Positions 1 to 12,400 of a DNA stretch of 64,000 nucleotides are shown here, piece after piece (the first letter of the stretch is position 1; every line of letters starts with the position of its first letter). The stretch spans positions 15,001-79,000 of the forward strand of contig JAKUDP010000025.1 in assembly GCA_022570795.1 (NCBI GenBank), written 5' to 3'. This DNA is from Sphaerulina vaccinii. Lineage: Eukaryota; Ascomycota; Dothideomycetes; Mycosphaerellales; Mycosphaerellaceae. The position numbers were made by a program, and so were the translations under genes. The notes beneath the pieces are model-generated. The model did not search any database, was not told the DNA's origin, and was given only the letters and a program-made list of their open reading frames with translations.

Positions 1-458
1 TATGACCCAACGCTCGCAGATTTCGACCAAGGCGCCCAACGCGGGGGCGACCCTACCGTCTGCACGACCCAACGGCACTATTCAGATGACCCCACGCTCA
101 AACATCACCATCCAACGGCAGATTTCATGACCCAACGCCCGCATTTTTTTTTGCGCGCTCCGCGCGCGCGCGAGGGGAGGGGGGGAGAAAAGAGAAGAGG
201 AAGGAAAGAAGAGGGGGGAGGGGAAGGGAGGAGGGAGGAGGCCGTGGGGAGGCGGAGAGACCACCCGACGCTCTGCTTCAGGGGGCGACCCTACCGTTTT
301 TCATGAACCAACGCGACCCAACGGCAAATTTTGACGACCCAACGCTTTTTCAACCTCGCCCGATAGACTTGAAACTCGCAGGCCTAGGTGCTAGAGGTCT
401 GAATAATCGGCAGTGAAGGTCTCGGCTCGATCGGACTCCTATTGCTGCCGCTACGCCC

Positions 459-483
459 ACCCAACGGTTTTTGGCCGTTGGGT
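459..483. repeat. Perfect 9-bp inverted repeat (hairpin)
   Basis: Arms 459-467 (ACCCAACGG) and 475-483 (CCGTTGGGT) are perfect complements around a 7-base loop. It is made of the same ACCCAACG word that is scattered through the first kilobase. Confidence 0.8.
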
Positions 484-625
484 CACTATGGGCCGCCGAT
501 CGAACTTTTGCAGCTTGCATCCGAGAGATCTGAAACTTGCACGTTGCAGAGAATACGTCTCAACTAGTCTATGCTGAAAGTATGGAGTTGATCGGCGGAG
601 AACTACAGGAGTGACATAGATTTCG

Positions 626-666
626 AAAACCGTTGGGTCGTGATCCAACGCTGACCCAACGGTTTT
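626..666. repeat. Perfect 14-bp inverted repeat (hairpin)
   Basis: Arms 626-639 (AAAACCGTTGGGTC) and 653-666 (GACCCAACGGTTTT) are exact complements with a 13-base loop that itself contains CCAACG. It is a longer version of the hairpin at 459-483. Confidence 0.85.
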
Positions 667-1300
667 TCAACCTCGTCCGATGGTCCTGAAACTCGCACGC
701 TGCGTAGAATAGGAGTACGATAGTCTATGCTGAAAGTATGAAGTCGATCGGTGCAGTGCTGCCGCCGCAATCTCCACCCCACGCCCCGGAGATGCAAAAT
801 CACAAGGCAAACGGTCCAGGGGCGACCCTACCGTCTACGTTCAGACGCACACAGTATCTCCCACAGGAGATTAGAGGATGTCGCCATGCTGTCTATCGTA
901 TGCCGTAGTCGCCGTCGATCGTCTACGCAGAAGGGCAGTGTGAAAAGAGAAGGTGGGTAAAAGGTCATGCCTCCGGCCGTGAGACCGACCCTACCGTCTG
1001 CAAAAATGCATCTCGAATCGTGCACAAGGCAGAGGTGCAGGGGCGACCCTACCGTCCGGGGAACGAAAGTGCAAAACGAACAACACTGGGGATTCCCACG
1101 TGGTCACCCACCGTAGTACTAATCCAGCGATTACGTGCTTATATATGGCAGAGCGGACGGGATGCCTAGTTCTCACGTATCTGTGGTCGTTCGTGCTAGG
1201 ACTAGAATCCACAGAATCTGCTCTTGTATAGAACAATGCTCTCTAATCCTTCTTTCTTCCTTAAGAGATTCGATTCGTACTATACTAAGATACTTTAGCC

Positions 1301-3280
1301 TATTGTTAGCGTGTTTCTTGGGATCCTAACTATAGCGAGGATCTGCAAGGAAAATAGTTCTTCCGGGCCAAGTTGGCACTTCTTGAAGCTTATATAGCTG
1401 CTTTTGTTTCTTGATTTAGACAAGTACGTAGAGCGATATATAGAGACTTCTTTGCAACTCGATCTTAATCCGATACTATTACCGGGCCAACCTGCAGGCC
1501 TCCTCGAGCCTAAGGCACTCGGAGTCTAAGGCACCCTTTCTATACCTTATCCTTATAGTGTTCCTTACGAATATCTTCTCTTCGATATAGATGTTTAATA
1601 ATACTACACGTACGTCTGTATACACTCTTCTCAAGTTACTCCGTGTTAGATTCTATGCTCGCTACCTAACCAAGCTCTCGCCGAGACTTACAACACGACG
1701 CCGGACATATCCTACACTATTCTAGCGACCTACTTAGCCTATATATACTGCTACCTATACCTAAGCAAGAGTAGAGGGGATACCTAGGTTTAGGTTAATA
1801 CTATATACTTATACTACTTTTATACTCGAATTGCTTCTACTTAGTACATAACAAATTATCTTATATAATAGCTAGTTCTAGAAGAGTACTAGTAGCTAGA
1901 CGCAATTAACTACTATATAGTAAGGACAGTAGCAGCACGCCGTCGACCGGCACTGCTAGCAGGCAGTTACTAAATAACCCTTAAGAAGGATCTTCGAGTA
2001 ACCCAGGCTATAATAAGCTAGAATAGCAACCCATAGACAAATGGGTTGCTAGGGAGCTCTATAAATAGGAACTCCTCCTTGCTAGGACCGAGAATCTAAA
2101 GAGATTAGCTTAAGTTAAAGACTAAAAGGGAGATTATATATAAGAAGTTCGAGGCTATTAGAGCCCGACTTAGAGAGATTACTAGTATAGCTAAACTAGG
2201 CTATACTAGCCTATCCTTAACTAGATAGGTACCTTAACTACTAAAGCCGCAAAATTCTTACCTATTTGAGGGCAAGAACTATAGAGACTAGGTTACCTAG
2301 AAGGATAGTTATAAGTACACGTTCTATAGAGCACTAGACTACTATATTAACGCGGACCTTAGGATTAAGTTAGCAGATAAATAGATAGGACCTAAATAGA
2401 GGTCTAAGTAGAAGCGCTACTATAACCTACTAGAGGCTAATCTACTATATATTCTCCTAATATAGGACTACTTTAAGGAGTTCGTACTTAATATAATAGA
2501 AACTCCCTAAGAACAACGCTAGATTACCTGCGATAAGGCAAGGACGACTAAACAGGACCTACGAGCTCTATCTGAACTCCTTATAGAAATAAAAAAGTAC
2601 TAGGACGAGCTAGATAAGAACGATTTATAGAAGAAGGTAGTTAGCAAGAAGTAGTAGATAGGTTGTCTGTCTAGAAGCTATAGAAGTTGCAAGAAGTACG
2701 TTATTAGAGAGCACGTAACCTAGACTATATTATATGCAAGCTAGTTATTATATATAGTTGCCTACTTTTCTTTTATCTATAAAGATAATATAGTTCTACT
2801 ATACCCTAGACGGTAGAGTCGTATACTACCTAGATATCGTATTAGCGCCTTTCTCTAGCCTCGATACTATAGAAGAGGTAGCTAACTAATTCACCGATAT
2901 TAGCAATCTATCTAGAAGAAGAGGGTAAAGAGCAATAACAATAAGTAGATATAATTAGTGTTAACCCAAACCCAGGTATCCCCTCTACCCTTGCTTAGGT
3001 ATAGGTAGCAGTATATATAGGCTAAGTAGGTCGCTAGGACGGTGTAGAATATGTCCGGCGTTGCGTTTTGTGTCTCGTTAAGAGCTTGGTTAGGTAGGGA
3101 GTATAGAATTGGATCGGGATTGAGTCGCAAAGAAGTCTCTATAGCTCTCTCTATATACTTGTCTAAGTAAAGAAACAAAAGCAGCTCTATAAGCTTCAAG
3201 AAGTGCCAACTCGGCCTGAAAGAACTATCTTCCTGCAGATCCTCCCTATAGTTAGGATCCCAAGAAACACGTCAATAATA
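1301..3280. mobile_element. Decayed element with inverted terminal arms and gag-like core
   Basis: The left arm (about 1301-1465 plus 1640-1820, split by about 170 bp of unrelated sequence) is the reverse complement of the right arm (about 2950-3280). Both carry the block GTTTCTTGGGATCCTAAC. Between them, about 2255-2730 on the plus strand translates, through TAG stops at Gln/Trp positions, into a gag-like stretch with pieces such as YKYTFYRALDYYINADLRIK and KARTTKQDLRALSELL. Identical arms in opposite orientation suit two LTRs placed head to head, a TIR element, or a DIRS-like element. I cannot choose between these. CpA and TpG are rare, as expected after RIP. Confidence 0.6.
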
Positions 3281-3420
3281 CCTAAGGCATCTAGCGCCTT
3301 AGCGCTTAGCACTATAGTACTTTATACTTCGCGCCCTCGCGCTCCTCTTATATATTTCGTCTAACTACTTGTTTCTTTACACTATTAGTCTCTTTACTAA
3401 TTCACGTTCTTATAGCGAGA

Positions 3421-3613
3421 GCTTATTTATATAGGGAATATAGAGTTAGGTTAGAATTAAGTTATAAAGAAGTCTCTATATATACCTCTATATAGTTATC
3501 TAAATAAAGAAACGAACGTAGCTCTCTAAGCTTTAAGAAGTACTAGCTTAGCCTAGAAGAACTATCTCGCTTATAGATCCTTGCTATAGTTGAGATTCTA
3601 AGAGATATATTAA
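3421..3613 (+). repeat. Extra, more decayed copy of the arm repeat
   Basis: This stretch matches about 3085-3276 in direct orientation (for example AAGAAGTCTCTATA, then TTTAAGAAGTACTAGCTTAG against TTCAAGAAGTGCCAACTCGG). Nearly every difference is CA to TA or TG to TA, a clear RIP signature. It is probably a solo LTR or a duplicated arm of the neighbouring element. Confidence 0.65.
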
Positions 3614-3640
3614 TAATATATATATATATATATATATATA
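3614..3640. repeat. (TA)n microsatellite
   Basis: A run of TA dinucleotides sits directly left of the Copia LTR, whose TG start is at 3641. No 5-bp target duplication can be recognised at the two ends of the Copia element (ATATA on the left, AGGAC on the right). Confidence 0.9.
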
Positions 3641-3887
3641 TGTCGAAATGGGACGACAATACACACGCCTGCGACGTGTAGGAAGGGTCTTAATACGCGA
3701 TAGAAGTAGAAGCGTCAGATAGGAACCAACTATATTAATTGTGTTAGTTAGTTACAGGTTGCATCTCCTCCTAAGATGTGGAGCATTAGATGAGCCACGT
3801 GACCTACTGTCACGTGACGTATATCATATGATCTGATCCCCAAGGGGGTGTCTCTTAGATAGTCCAACTAGACTATACTTTCCAACA
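3641..3887 (-). repeat. Copia LTR (left copy, 3' LTR of the element)
   Basis: A 247-bp LTR that starts TGTCGAAATGG and ends TTTCCAACA. It pairs with 9116-9362, which has the same length. Its outward TG...CA is intact here, so this copy is less mutated than its partner. It contains two copies of the CACGTGAC word (CCACGTGACCTACTGTCACGTGAC), a palindrome-like, E-box-like element that could act in the promoter. Confidence 0.9.
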
Positions 3888-6800
3888 CTCCTACTTAGGC
3901 CAGATAGTCCTTCTGCCCTGCATTCTAGTACTTATATTCCGTTCCAAATCTCGATAACTTATTAAGTGCAGAAGAGCTATTTATGCAAGCTAGAGTTGTC
4001 TTATAAACTCCTAGAATTGGGGACTATTCTTCGGCTTAGTTAACCTATCTGCAACTATCTCTTTTGTTAGAACATATGCTACTACTATCTTCCTTTGCTA
4101 CTAGAGTCTCCTAACATTGTTATAGGCTATATTAATATGTTTTGATCTCTTATAGGTATAGGCATCCTTAACTAGGGTTAGAGATACTTAGTTATCCCCT
4201 ATAATCTAAATAGGTCTAAGTTCATTTACTATATTAGAGTTCGCTTTAACAAGTAGTTAAAAAGAACATTCTCCTACTAACTCTGCATAGTCCATTTCCC
4301 TTAGAAGTGCTGCTAGGAATTGAGATTGCTTAGCATATGCATTCAGAGCTATATACTTAGCCTCTATAGTTAATGTTGCTATAGACTTCTACTTCTTGCT
4401 TATCCAAGATACTAGTACTCTATAGAGGAAGAAGATGGATCCTAGGATTAAGACTCTGTCTGCCTTATCTATTATATAGTTAGAGTCTGAATATCTAATA
4501 AGGCTTCTACTACCTCTTCTAAATATAAGTCCTAGGTCTGGGGACGACCTAAGGTATCTTGCTAGTTTCTTTAGAGTATTTATATGTCCCCTTGTTAGGT
4601 TAGCTACATATAAGCTTAGTCTGCCAAGAGCGAAAGTAATATCTAGTCTTATTATAACTATCGGCTATATCCACGTACCTATCTAGCTTTGGTACTCCTA
4701 TTTGGTACATCTCTTATTAGATAGGATTGCCTTAGTAAGGCTTTTATAACTGTCTATTAGTAAGAGAGTTGGATAGGCATTTTCCTTAGTTATATTTAGC
4801 CTTGCAAGGTTCTCTTAGATATAGTATTCTTAATTAAGCTTTAGAGTTCCTGCAACCCTGTCCCTTATTATCTTTATCCTAAGAATCTTTTCTAGCTCCT
4901 TTAGATCCTTAATCTTGAAGACCTTACTAAGCTGTTCCTTAAACTAGAGAATATCTTTTAGTTCTAGTGCTGCAACAGGTATATTATCTATATAGGTTAG
5001 GACTATAATCCTTCTTTCCCTATAGATAAGTAGGCATAGGTCGATCTCTAATTAATCGAATCCTATCTGTTCTAGCTTTAAGACGCAGAGTTTATTCTAG
5101 TCTCTTACTACTTGCTTAAGTCTATAGAGACTCCTTAGGATCTTTAGGACCTGGTTTAGTAGGACCTCTACTCCTAGAGGTAGGATTATATAGATATCTT
5201 CTTTTAGAGAGCATCCTATAAATGTATTGTTTATATCTACTTAGTGCATCTCTAAGTCCTTTTTGTAAACAACTACTATAAATACCCTTAGAGTGTTATA
5301 CCTTATAGTTAGTGCAAAAGTGTCCTTAAAGTCTACCCTAAACTTCTAGGAGAACCCTCTAGCAACTAGTCTTGCTTTAAACTTCTTAATAGCTCTACTA
5401 ATTAATCTTTTTATATTAAAGACCTACCTAGATATTATAAGGTTTGCACCCTTTAGTAGTATAACTGGCTTCTAGGTATAGTTGCTATCTAAAGCTACTA
5501 GTTCTCTCTAGATTGCTTCTTCCTATATATAGCCCTATTTAGGATCCTATATTGCCTCTTTATAGGACTTTGGAATAGGGACCTCTTGCTTTAAAGCAAT
5601 ATTAGGTCTGAGTGCTATAAATGCAACCTCCTTAATCTCTACTAAGGTTTCCTAGATATAATCCCCTTCTTTTTTAATTAGGCTAAGGAATACTTTATAA
5701 TACTTTAGGTTAGGTATATCCTCTTCCTTATCTCTCTGCCTCTTTTCGAGGACCTGCTTTATAACTATGCTATAGGCCTTAGGTTTAGGTCCTTCCCCTT
5801 TATCTAAGATAGATCTCGTTCTCTTCTAGGATTGCACCCTTACTTCTAGTAGATCTTATATAATATTTGGTTGTTCTTCCTTATACGCATTTCTATTAGT
5901 CTCTTAGCGGGATTTAGACGGCTAATTAGTCGGCTGCTCTACTCTAATTTTCTCCTCCTAAAGCTAGTAGCTCCCGGAGTTTTCTTCTTCTAGATCTTCT
6001 ATCCTCTAGTACTCCTCCTTGTCCTTTAGTAGAGGTCCAAGCTATACAAATAGTAGTTGCTTACTTAAATAATACTAATCGGGCCCCTAGGGCCTAATAG
6101 GCTCCTCCTACTTCCTTAGTCTCCTAACTAGTCTCCTAATAGGAGCGCTACTTAATTAATTAAGCTTAGGAACATTCGACTCCAAATCTCCTCCTTTCTT
6201 ATACTTAAACTACTTAGTATTGCTATAGGCCTTAATAGCCCCTATATTAGGCTCCTAGAAAAGCTATATTTTAGTAGTATCTAGAACATAACCGACGAAT
6301 ACGGCATCCTTGCCTCTATTTATTAGTTTGTCTAATCTTATCCTAGCTAGCTAGAACTTCGGGTTTATATATACTACTACTCTGTAGCCCTAGACTCTAA
6401 AGTATGATACTAGAGGTCTCTGTCCTAAGAATGCCTCCTTAGGCAAGACCTTAAATCTTTTAATATCTAGCCTATTTGGAAGAGCATTCCTAATAATAAT
6501 GCTTGCTTCTAGTGCCTTAGGCTAGAACTTAATTAGCATGCTAGAGTCCTCTATTATTGCTTGTACTCTCTCTTTAGAGGTCTAGATTAACCTTTCTATA
6601 ACTCTATTTTAAATAGAGTTATACGCTTTAGTAGTATAGAAAGAGATTCTATTCTCTCTCTCCTACTACTTTAGTAAGGAAAGAAGCTCTTTAGCTCTAT
6701 TACTTCGTACTATTTAGAGAGGGTTTCTAGATTAAAGTTTAGCTTTCCTCTTCTATTATTAAAGGACAAGTAGTGCATCTCCTTTCTAGCAAAGTAGGAA

Positions 6801-9115
6801 AGCCTACTTCTTTCTTAAGAAGTTATTAACTACCTCAAGCTACTACTTAAATCCTTTTCTTAAGATAGGTAGGGGTCTATAGATATTAATAGATATAAGG
6901 GCTAGCCTATAAGGCTTTCTTTATATCTCTTTCCCTCTATGCTACTTTATCTTAGCTATAGCACAGACCCTACACTCCTTATATACCTTTGGAATAGGAA
7001 TTTTATTCTTTAAATCTAAGACTAGGTAAAGATCTTTTACTACCTTCTCTCCGAAATATGCAAGCCTCCTATGCTAGAGCTCCTACTTGTCTTCGGTAGT
7101 CTCTATATTAAAGGTATATGCTTTATCTACTAATTCCTATAAGAAGTATACCTAGGTAGCTTCTACTAGTTTCTCGTTAATTTCTTTAATAAATAGTACT
7201 CCTCTAGACATTCTTGTCTAGATAACTGCTTTCCTAGAGGGTGAAACAAGTATAAATTTTAGTAGTTAAATACTAAACTGCTTACTAAACTAACTCTATA
7301 AAATGAGATTAACTCTAAAACTAGGTATTAATAGGATATCCTTTAGCATAATCTGTTTCCCCTTTCTTCCCCCTATTACTGCCTTCCTAATATATATAGC
7401 TATTAAGTAGCTACTACCGACCTTAATCTACTTCCTAGTCTAAAGAGGTTTTAGTTCCCTAAAGAGTAATTCTTAATTAGTTATATAGGTAGAAGCATAA
7501 GAGTTAAGCAGCTATTCTAATAGCCTATACTTGCCTTTTGCGTCTATAGTTAAGTAGGCTACCTTATCTATATTCTTATCCTCTAATAGGGTCTAAGATG
7601 CTTCTAAGGTAGTTAGTAACCCTACATTTTCTTATACTGCAAAGGCTTTCTTTAGGTACTTCTTGCTTAAGTTAGATTTCTTCTTAAGGGATTATACTTT
7701 AAGTTTAAGTTTCTTTACAATTTCTTTAAGTTTATCTTTCCCTAGTAAAGATCCCCTCCTTTATCTTAATAGAGAGTATCTTTTCTTAACTCGGTATCCT
7801 GTCTTTAGTACTATAGTCTTAGCAGCCCTCTTTGCTCTCTCGAGTCTAGGGCAATTATTCTAGATATATAGTCCTCTATAGAGGAAATAGGCTAGTAGTC
7901 CCTAGGTGCCTTTCTTAGTAAATATAGCTATCTCTCGGCCTATGCTTAGTCTGGACTTATATAATTTAAGTAACTAGAGCGAGTCTTTATATAATAGGCT
8001 TAGCTAGGCTAGTATAGTATCCTTAGTACTTTAGTATACCTTAGGTAAGGCTAAGAGAAGATGCTTAAGCCTCCTCTCTAGTTCCTTATAGTATAACTCT
8101 GCTAGGTTAACCTCTGCAATCCTTCTTGCTAGGTTCCTAAGATATACCTATACCTTCCTGATTATCTACTCCTCTATTATATTAAAGTTAATAAACTCCT
8201 ATATAATTGCTATTATATATACTATATATACCTTACTATACTTCGCCTTAATCTTCTTCTAGATCTTAGTAGCTATTCTTTCTTCTAGTACTTTATCCTA
8301 GTTATTCTATAATAGGTAGACTATAATCTTATATCTAGCTTTCGTATTTGCCTTCCTCTAATCTAGGCTATAGATAGATTCTCTTATACCCTAGTACTAG
8401 GAGGTAGCATCGCTTAACAAGGCTATTAAGCTAGGTATATCTAGCGTATCTACTATTCTATTACCTAATATAACCTAGAAGATATCTTGGCCTTTAAGGT
8501 AGTCTTGGACTAGACTAAACTATATCCTCTAGTTCTCTTTTATTAGAGTTAGTACAGCTCTTCTCCTACTAAAACTATTTCCTTGCTCTTAATCTATTTT
8601 ACCTAAAATATTAAAACTAAACTCTAGAAAATTAATACTCTTTTAAACAATTTTAGTAGCAGTTTCTAAATAGCTGCTTTCCTAGTCTAAGACTCTCTTC
8701 CTTCTCTCTTAGATAAGCTTAGTATAGTTTCCTATACTTCCTACTTATCTATACTTGCAGATAGACTTAAAAAATCTCTTCTTAGAGGAATATACTTTTC
8801 TAAAGTATTAGTAGTACTCTAGTATAGAGGTTAAGTCTTATCTATATAAGATAGTGCTTTAGCCTCTAGCTTACTCTTTCTTTTTTATACCTTTTGAGCT
8901 CTACTCTCTTAGGTGTGCCTTACTAGGTTCTTTTCTATCTTATCTACCCTTAGGAACTTCTAGAATACGCCGAGTTCTTCTAAGTCTTCTTAGTAGTATA
9001 GATAGATATACCTTAGGTCTCCCTTTGCTTCTTTTATCGCAGGTTCGTGTCCTACTATTAGAAAAGGCTAACTATTACTATCTAATACTTCCTCTACAAA
9101 CCCGGGCTTATAACC

Positions 9116-9362
9116 TATCGAAATAGGACGACAATATATACGCCTACGACGTGTAGAAAGGGTCTTAATACGCGATAGAAGTAGAAGCGTTAGATAGGAA
9201 CTAACTATATTAATTATATTAGTTAGATATAGGTTGCATCTCCTCCTAAGATGTGGAGCATTAGAAGAGTCACGTGACCTACTGTCACGTGACCTATATT
9301 ACATGATCTAATCCCCAAGGGGGTGTCTCTCAGATAGTCTAACTAGACTATACTTTCTAATA
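9116..9362 (-). repeat. Copia LTR (right copy, 5' LTR of the element)
   Basis: A 247-bp match to 3641-3887 with CA-to-TA and TG-to-TA changes (TATCGAAATAGG against TGTCGAAATGGG; CTTTCTAATA against CTTTCCAACA). It directly abuts a truncated Gypsy LTR at 9363. Confidence 0.9.
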
Positions 9363-9463
9363 AGGACTACCTATATAGTAGTATAGAGTCTATAGAGCCT
9401 ATCTATAGCACCTATACCCGAATACGAGTATATCTACCTTCCTGCTACCTCCTACCTATAATA
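9363..9463 (+). repeat. Truncated 5' LTR of the Gypsy element
   Basis: These 101 bp (from AGGACTACCTATATAGTA to CCTACCTATAATA) match 15273-15373 without length change. The first ~200 bp of the LTR, present in the 3' copy, are missing on this side and are replaced by the end of the Copia element. Confidence 0.85.
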
Positions 9464-12400
9464 CTATATAGCTCCTACCCTTAGGTTCTACTCGCTATAC
9501 CTACCGCCCCTATTCTACTATTCCTCCTAGACAACGAAGATTAGTTCTATACCTATATCGAATAGTACCCCTCCCTCTAGTTCTAGTACTACTACGCTAC
9601 CTATAATTAGATCGCGGCAGCTGCTACTATCGAACCTCCGAATACCTACAAGCTTAAATAAGAACTATATACTATAAAATTAGAAGTAGCTAAAGCGCGC
9701 GACTTCGTCGCGCGTCTATATAAGTAGATAATCTCTCTCGAGAGCATTGTTGCTTTCTAGTAAGAGGAAGCAACTATTACCTATAGGGAAATAGTTACTC
9801 TCGAGAAAGAAAAGGACGCCGTTTGTAGCTACTACTCCTACTATAGCTACCCCCTAGTCGATACTCCTACCTATATAGCGCGCTGAATTGCGCGCAGATA
9901 ATGCACTTAAGCTATATATACCTCTTGCTACCGAACCTTCTAAGTCTTCCTGCCTTTTAGAATACCTACCTAACTCTAACAAGTTTTCGGGTAATAAAGT
10001 AGACCTCTAGTGCTTCGTAACCTAGGTCTAATAGAAGCTTATAGTAAACCTCGACCGTTACTCGACTACTACCTCCTACCTTGCCTACGTTTAGAATCGC
10101 CTAATAGGCATAGCCTACGAATAAGTAAGCCTATATATACGAACCTCTAACCGCTGTCCTAAGGACTACTAAGAAATCCTCGATATTCTTAAAAGAGTAT
10201 ATAGAGATCCGAACTATATACAAAACGCTTATAGGAAGCTATTTATATATAAGTAGACTAATAAGGAATTTAGCTTATTCTTTGCTAAGTTTTAAAAGCT
10301 AGGCCTAGAAGGAGAAATAACTAAAGAATCTCTCGCAACGCTATTAGAGTAGGCTATAAACTAGGAACTCCGTACTATACTTATATATAGCCCTCTACCT
10401 AGCCGCGACTACTTCCGCCTTGCCAAATACCTCTAGGAACTTAAGAACTATAAATAGTATTACTACAAGACCCTGTCTACCTATAACCTATAATCGGCAC
10501 TCTATATAAGGAAGGACTTATATACTACTACTGCTACTAAGGAACGACCGACTAGAGACCCGATAGATTTAGATCGTACCCGGAAATTTACGAGGATAGA
10601 CAAAGATCTAGGGCACTGTTTCTAATACTATAAGCCTAGCTACGTTATATAAGACTGCCCTAAACCGGATACCTGCCCTACAAATATCTAATATAGAGAC
10701 GAGGATCGTCGCCGGCTCTCGAATATAGGGCCTTCGAGTAGGGAACCTTCTATAAGGCCCCTCGCTTCTCCTCCTCGGAGCCGCTCCCTAACTCCTACTA
10801 GGCGCTCGCTATATCCCCGCTCTACTAGCGGGACCTAGTTAGCCTCGGAAAATAGTATAAGCCTATCGAGAGTCGCTATTAGGTATTAGAAGAGCGCTAG
10901 GTTAATACTATAGCCTGCTATAACCGACTACCTACTCCAAAGACTACGACTTATAGTACCCGAATCTAGGCTCTAGCTCTTAGAGGCCTACTCCCCCGGA
11001 CTATCCTATTAATAAGGACTATAAAACCCTGTCCTATACCTAAGAAGACTATCTAGGTCTCCCGCTCCTTGTTAGAGGGACTCTCTATCCTATATTAGTA
11101 CAACCGATCGACCTCGCCTAAGGTCTCCTTTACTCTACTCTCGACCGATATCCCTATTACTAAATATACCCTATTAGATATAGGTTGCAAAGCTTACGGT
11201 ATAATAGACCTAGAATAGGCCTAAGACTAGGGCCTCCGGATAGAACCCTTACGCAAAGAGACTCTAGTTAGCCCTATTAATAACTAGAATAGCGAACATA
11301 CGCAGATTGTACGCTATACTACCTGTTATAATATCTAGATAGGGGATTATATAGAGAGAAACGTTGTTTTCCGACTTATAAAAATAGGAGGTTGTCCTAT
11401 TATCCTAGGCTACCTATAGATAGAAACCTATAACCCGCACCTATGCTTCTCTAAAGGCTCCCTAACGTTCTAGAGCCCCTACTACTAGAAAAACTATAAT
11501 ATGCTAGGATAGTCTAGTAGGGTACGACTATATACCTAACGACTCCTATAGCTCTCTACCCGAAGGAAACGCTATAAAGTAGATATCTATAAAGTCTCTT
11601 TTTAGACTATCTCGCTTTATACTACGCCGAAGTACTAACGCCGAGGGTATAGAGTCCACATTACTACGATAGAAGATCTAGTAGATATATTCTCTACTAA
11701 AGAGAAAGCCGACTTAGACGCCTAGCTCCCTAACTACTTACGATAATATAGTAGAGTCTTCTCGCCTAAGCTTGCCGACAAGCTCCTACCTTACTACCCT
11801 TATAACTACGAGATTAAGCTTATAGGCACGAAGGAACCCCTGTTTAGGCCACTCTATAAAATGTCGAGGAACGAACTCTAGGCTCTCTAAGAGTAGCTAG
11901 AAGACAACCTAAAGAAAGGGTTTATATACCCGAGCTTATCCCTAGTCGCCTCGCCTATACTCTTTGTTAGGAAACCCGGAGGAGGACTATACTTATATAT
12001 CGACTTCCGCGCTTTAAACAACCTTATAGTGAAGGACAGGTACCCGCTACTATTAATAACCGAGACTTTAAACAACCTGAATAGTATAAAGTACTTTACG
12101 AAGATTAATATTATCTCTATGTTAATAATATTTATATAAAAGAGGGCTACAAGCACCTAACGGCCTTCCGGACAAGGTTTAGCCTATTCGAATCTCTTAT
12201 TATACCCTTTAGTCTTATAGGTGCTCCTACTATATTCTAGAGATTTATTAACAATATGCTACGCGAATACCTAGACTAGTTCTACTCCGCCTACCTAGAC
12301 GACATCCTAATCTATAGCAAGACTCTCGAAGAATATAAGGTGCACGTCTCTAACGTTCTTAGGAAGCTAGAAGCCGCAGGTCTCTATACCAAACTATCGA

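Larger units (their letters stand above)
1..1100. repeat. C-rich direct and inverted repeat field
   Basis: The octamer ACCCAACG recurs about ten times in either orientation, and the motif GCGACCCTACCGT occurs near 46, 284, 820, 985 and 1042 (the 985 copy differs in its first bases). A longer unit of roughly 85-90 bp, whose best-kept part reads AGTCTATGCTGAAAGTATG, appears at about 513-598 and 664-754, with a partial copy at 344-415. Unlike the sequence from 1.3 kb on, this field keeps CpA and TpG dinucleotides, so it has not been through heavy RIP. I see no credible coding exon in it. It could be the edge of a minisatellite or of a non-LTR element. Confidence 0.7.
3641..9362 (-). mobile_element. 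Ty1/Copia LTR retrotransposon, RIP-inactivated
   Basis: This is a complete but dead element of 5,722 bp. On the minus strand the conceptual translation gives a Copia pol in the expected order. Integrase C-terminal pieces such as GKDAVFVGYVLDTTKI lie near 6.3 kb. Reverse transcriptase pieces lie around 4.8-5.4 kb (KDTFALTIRY, LCLLIYREK, LTYIDN for the YVDD-type motif). RNase H pieces lie near 4.3-4.5 kb (SDSNYI, EAKYIALNAYAKQ). TAG stops sit at expected Gln or Trp codons throughout. A primer-binding-like GGTTATAAGCCCGGG follows the right-hand LTR, and a purine-rich tract precedes the left one, which supports the minus orientation. Confidence 0.9.

Noticed and set aside
1..1100. Telomere or telomere-proximal array
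   Set aside because: No TTAGGG/CCCTAA arrays are present; the C-rich words are different, so a telomere cannot be claimed.
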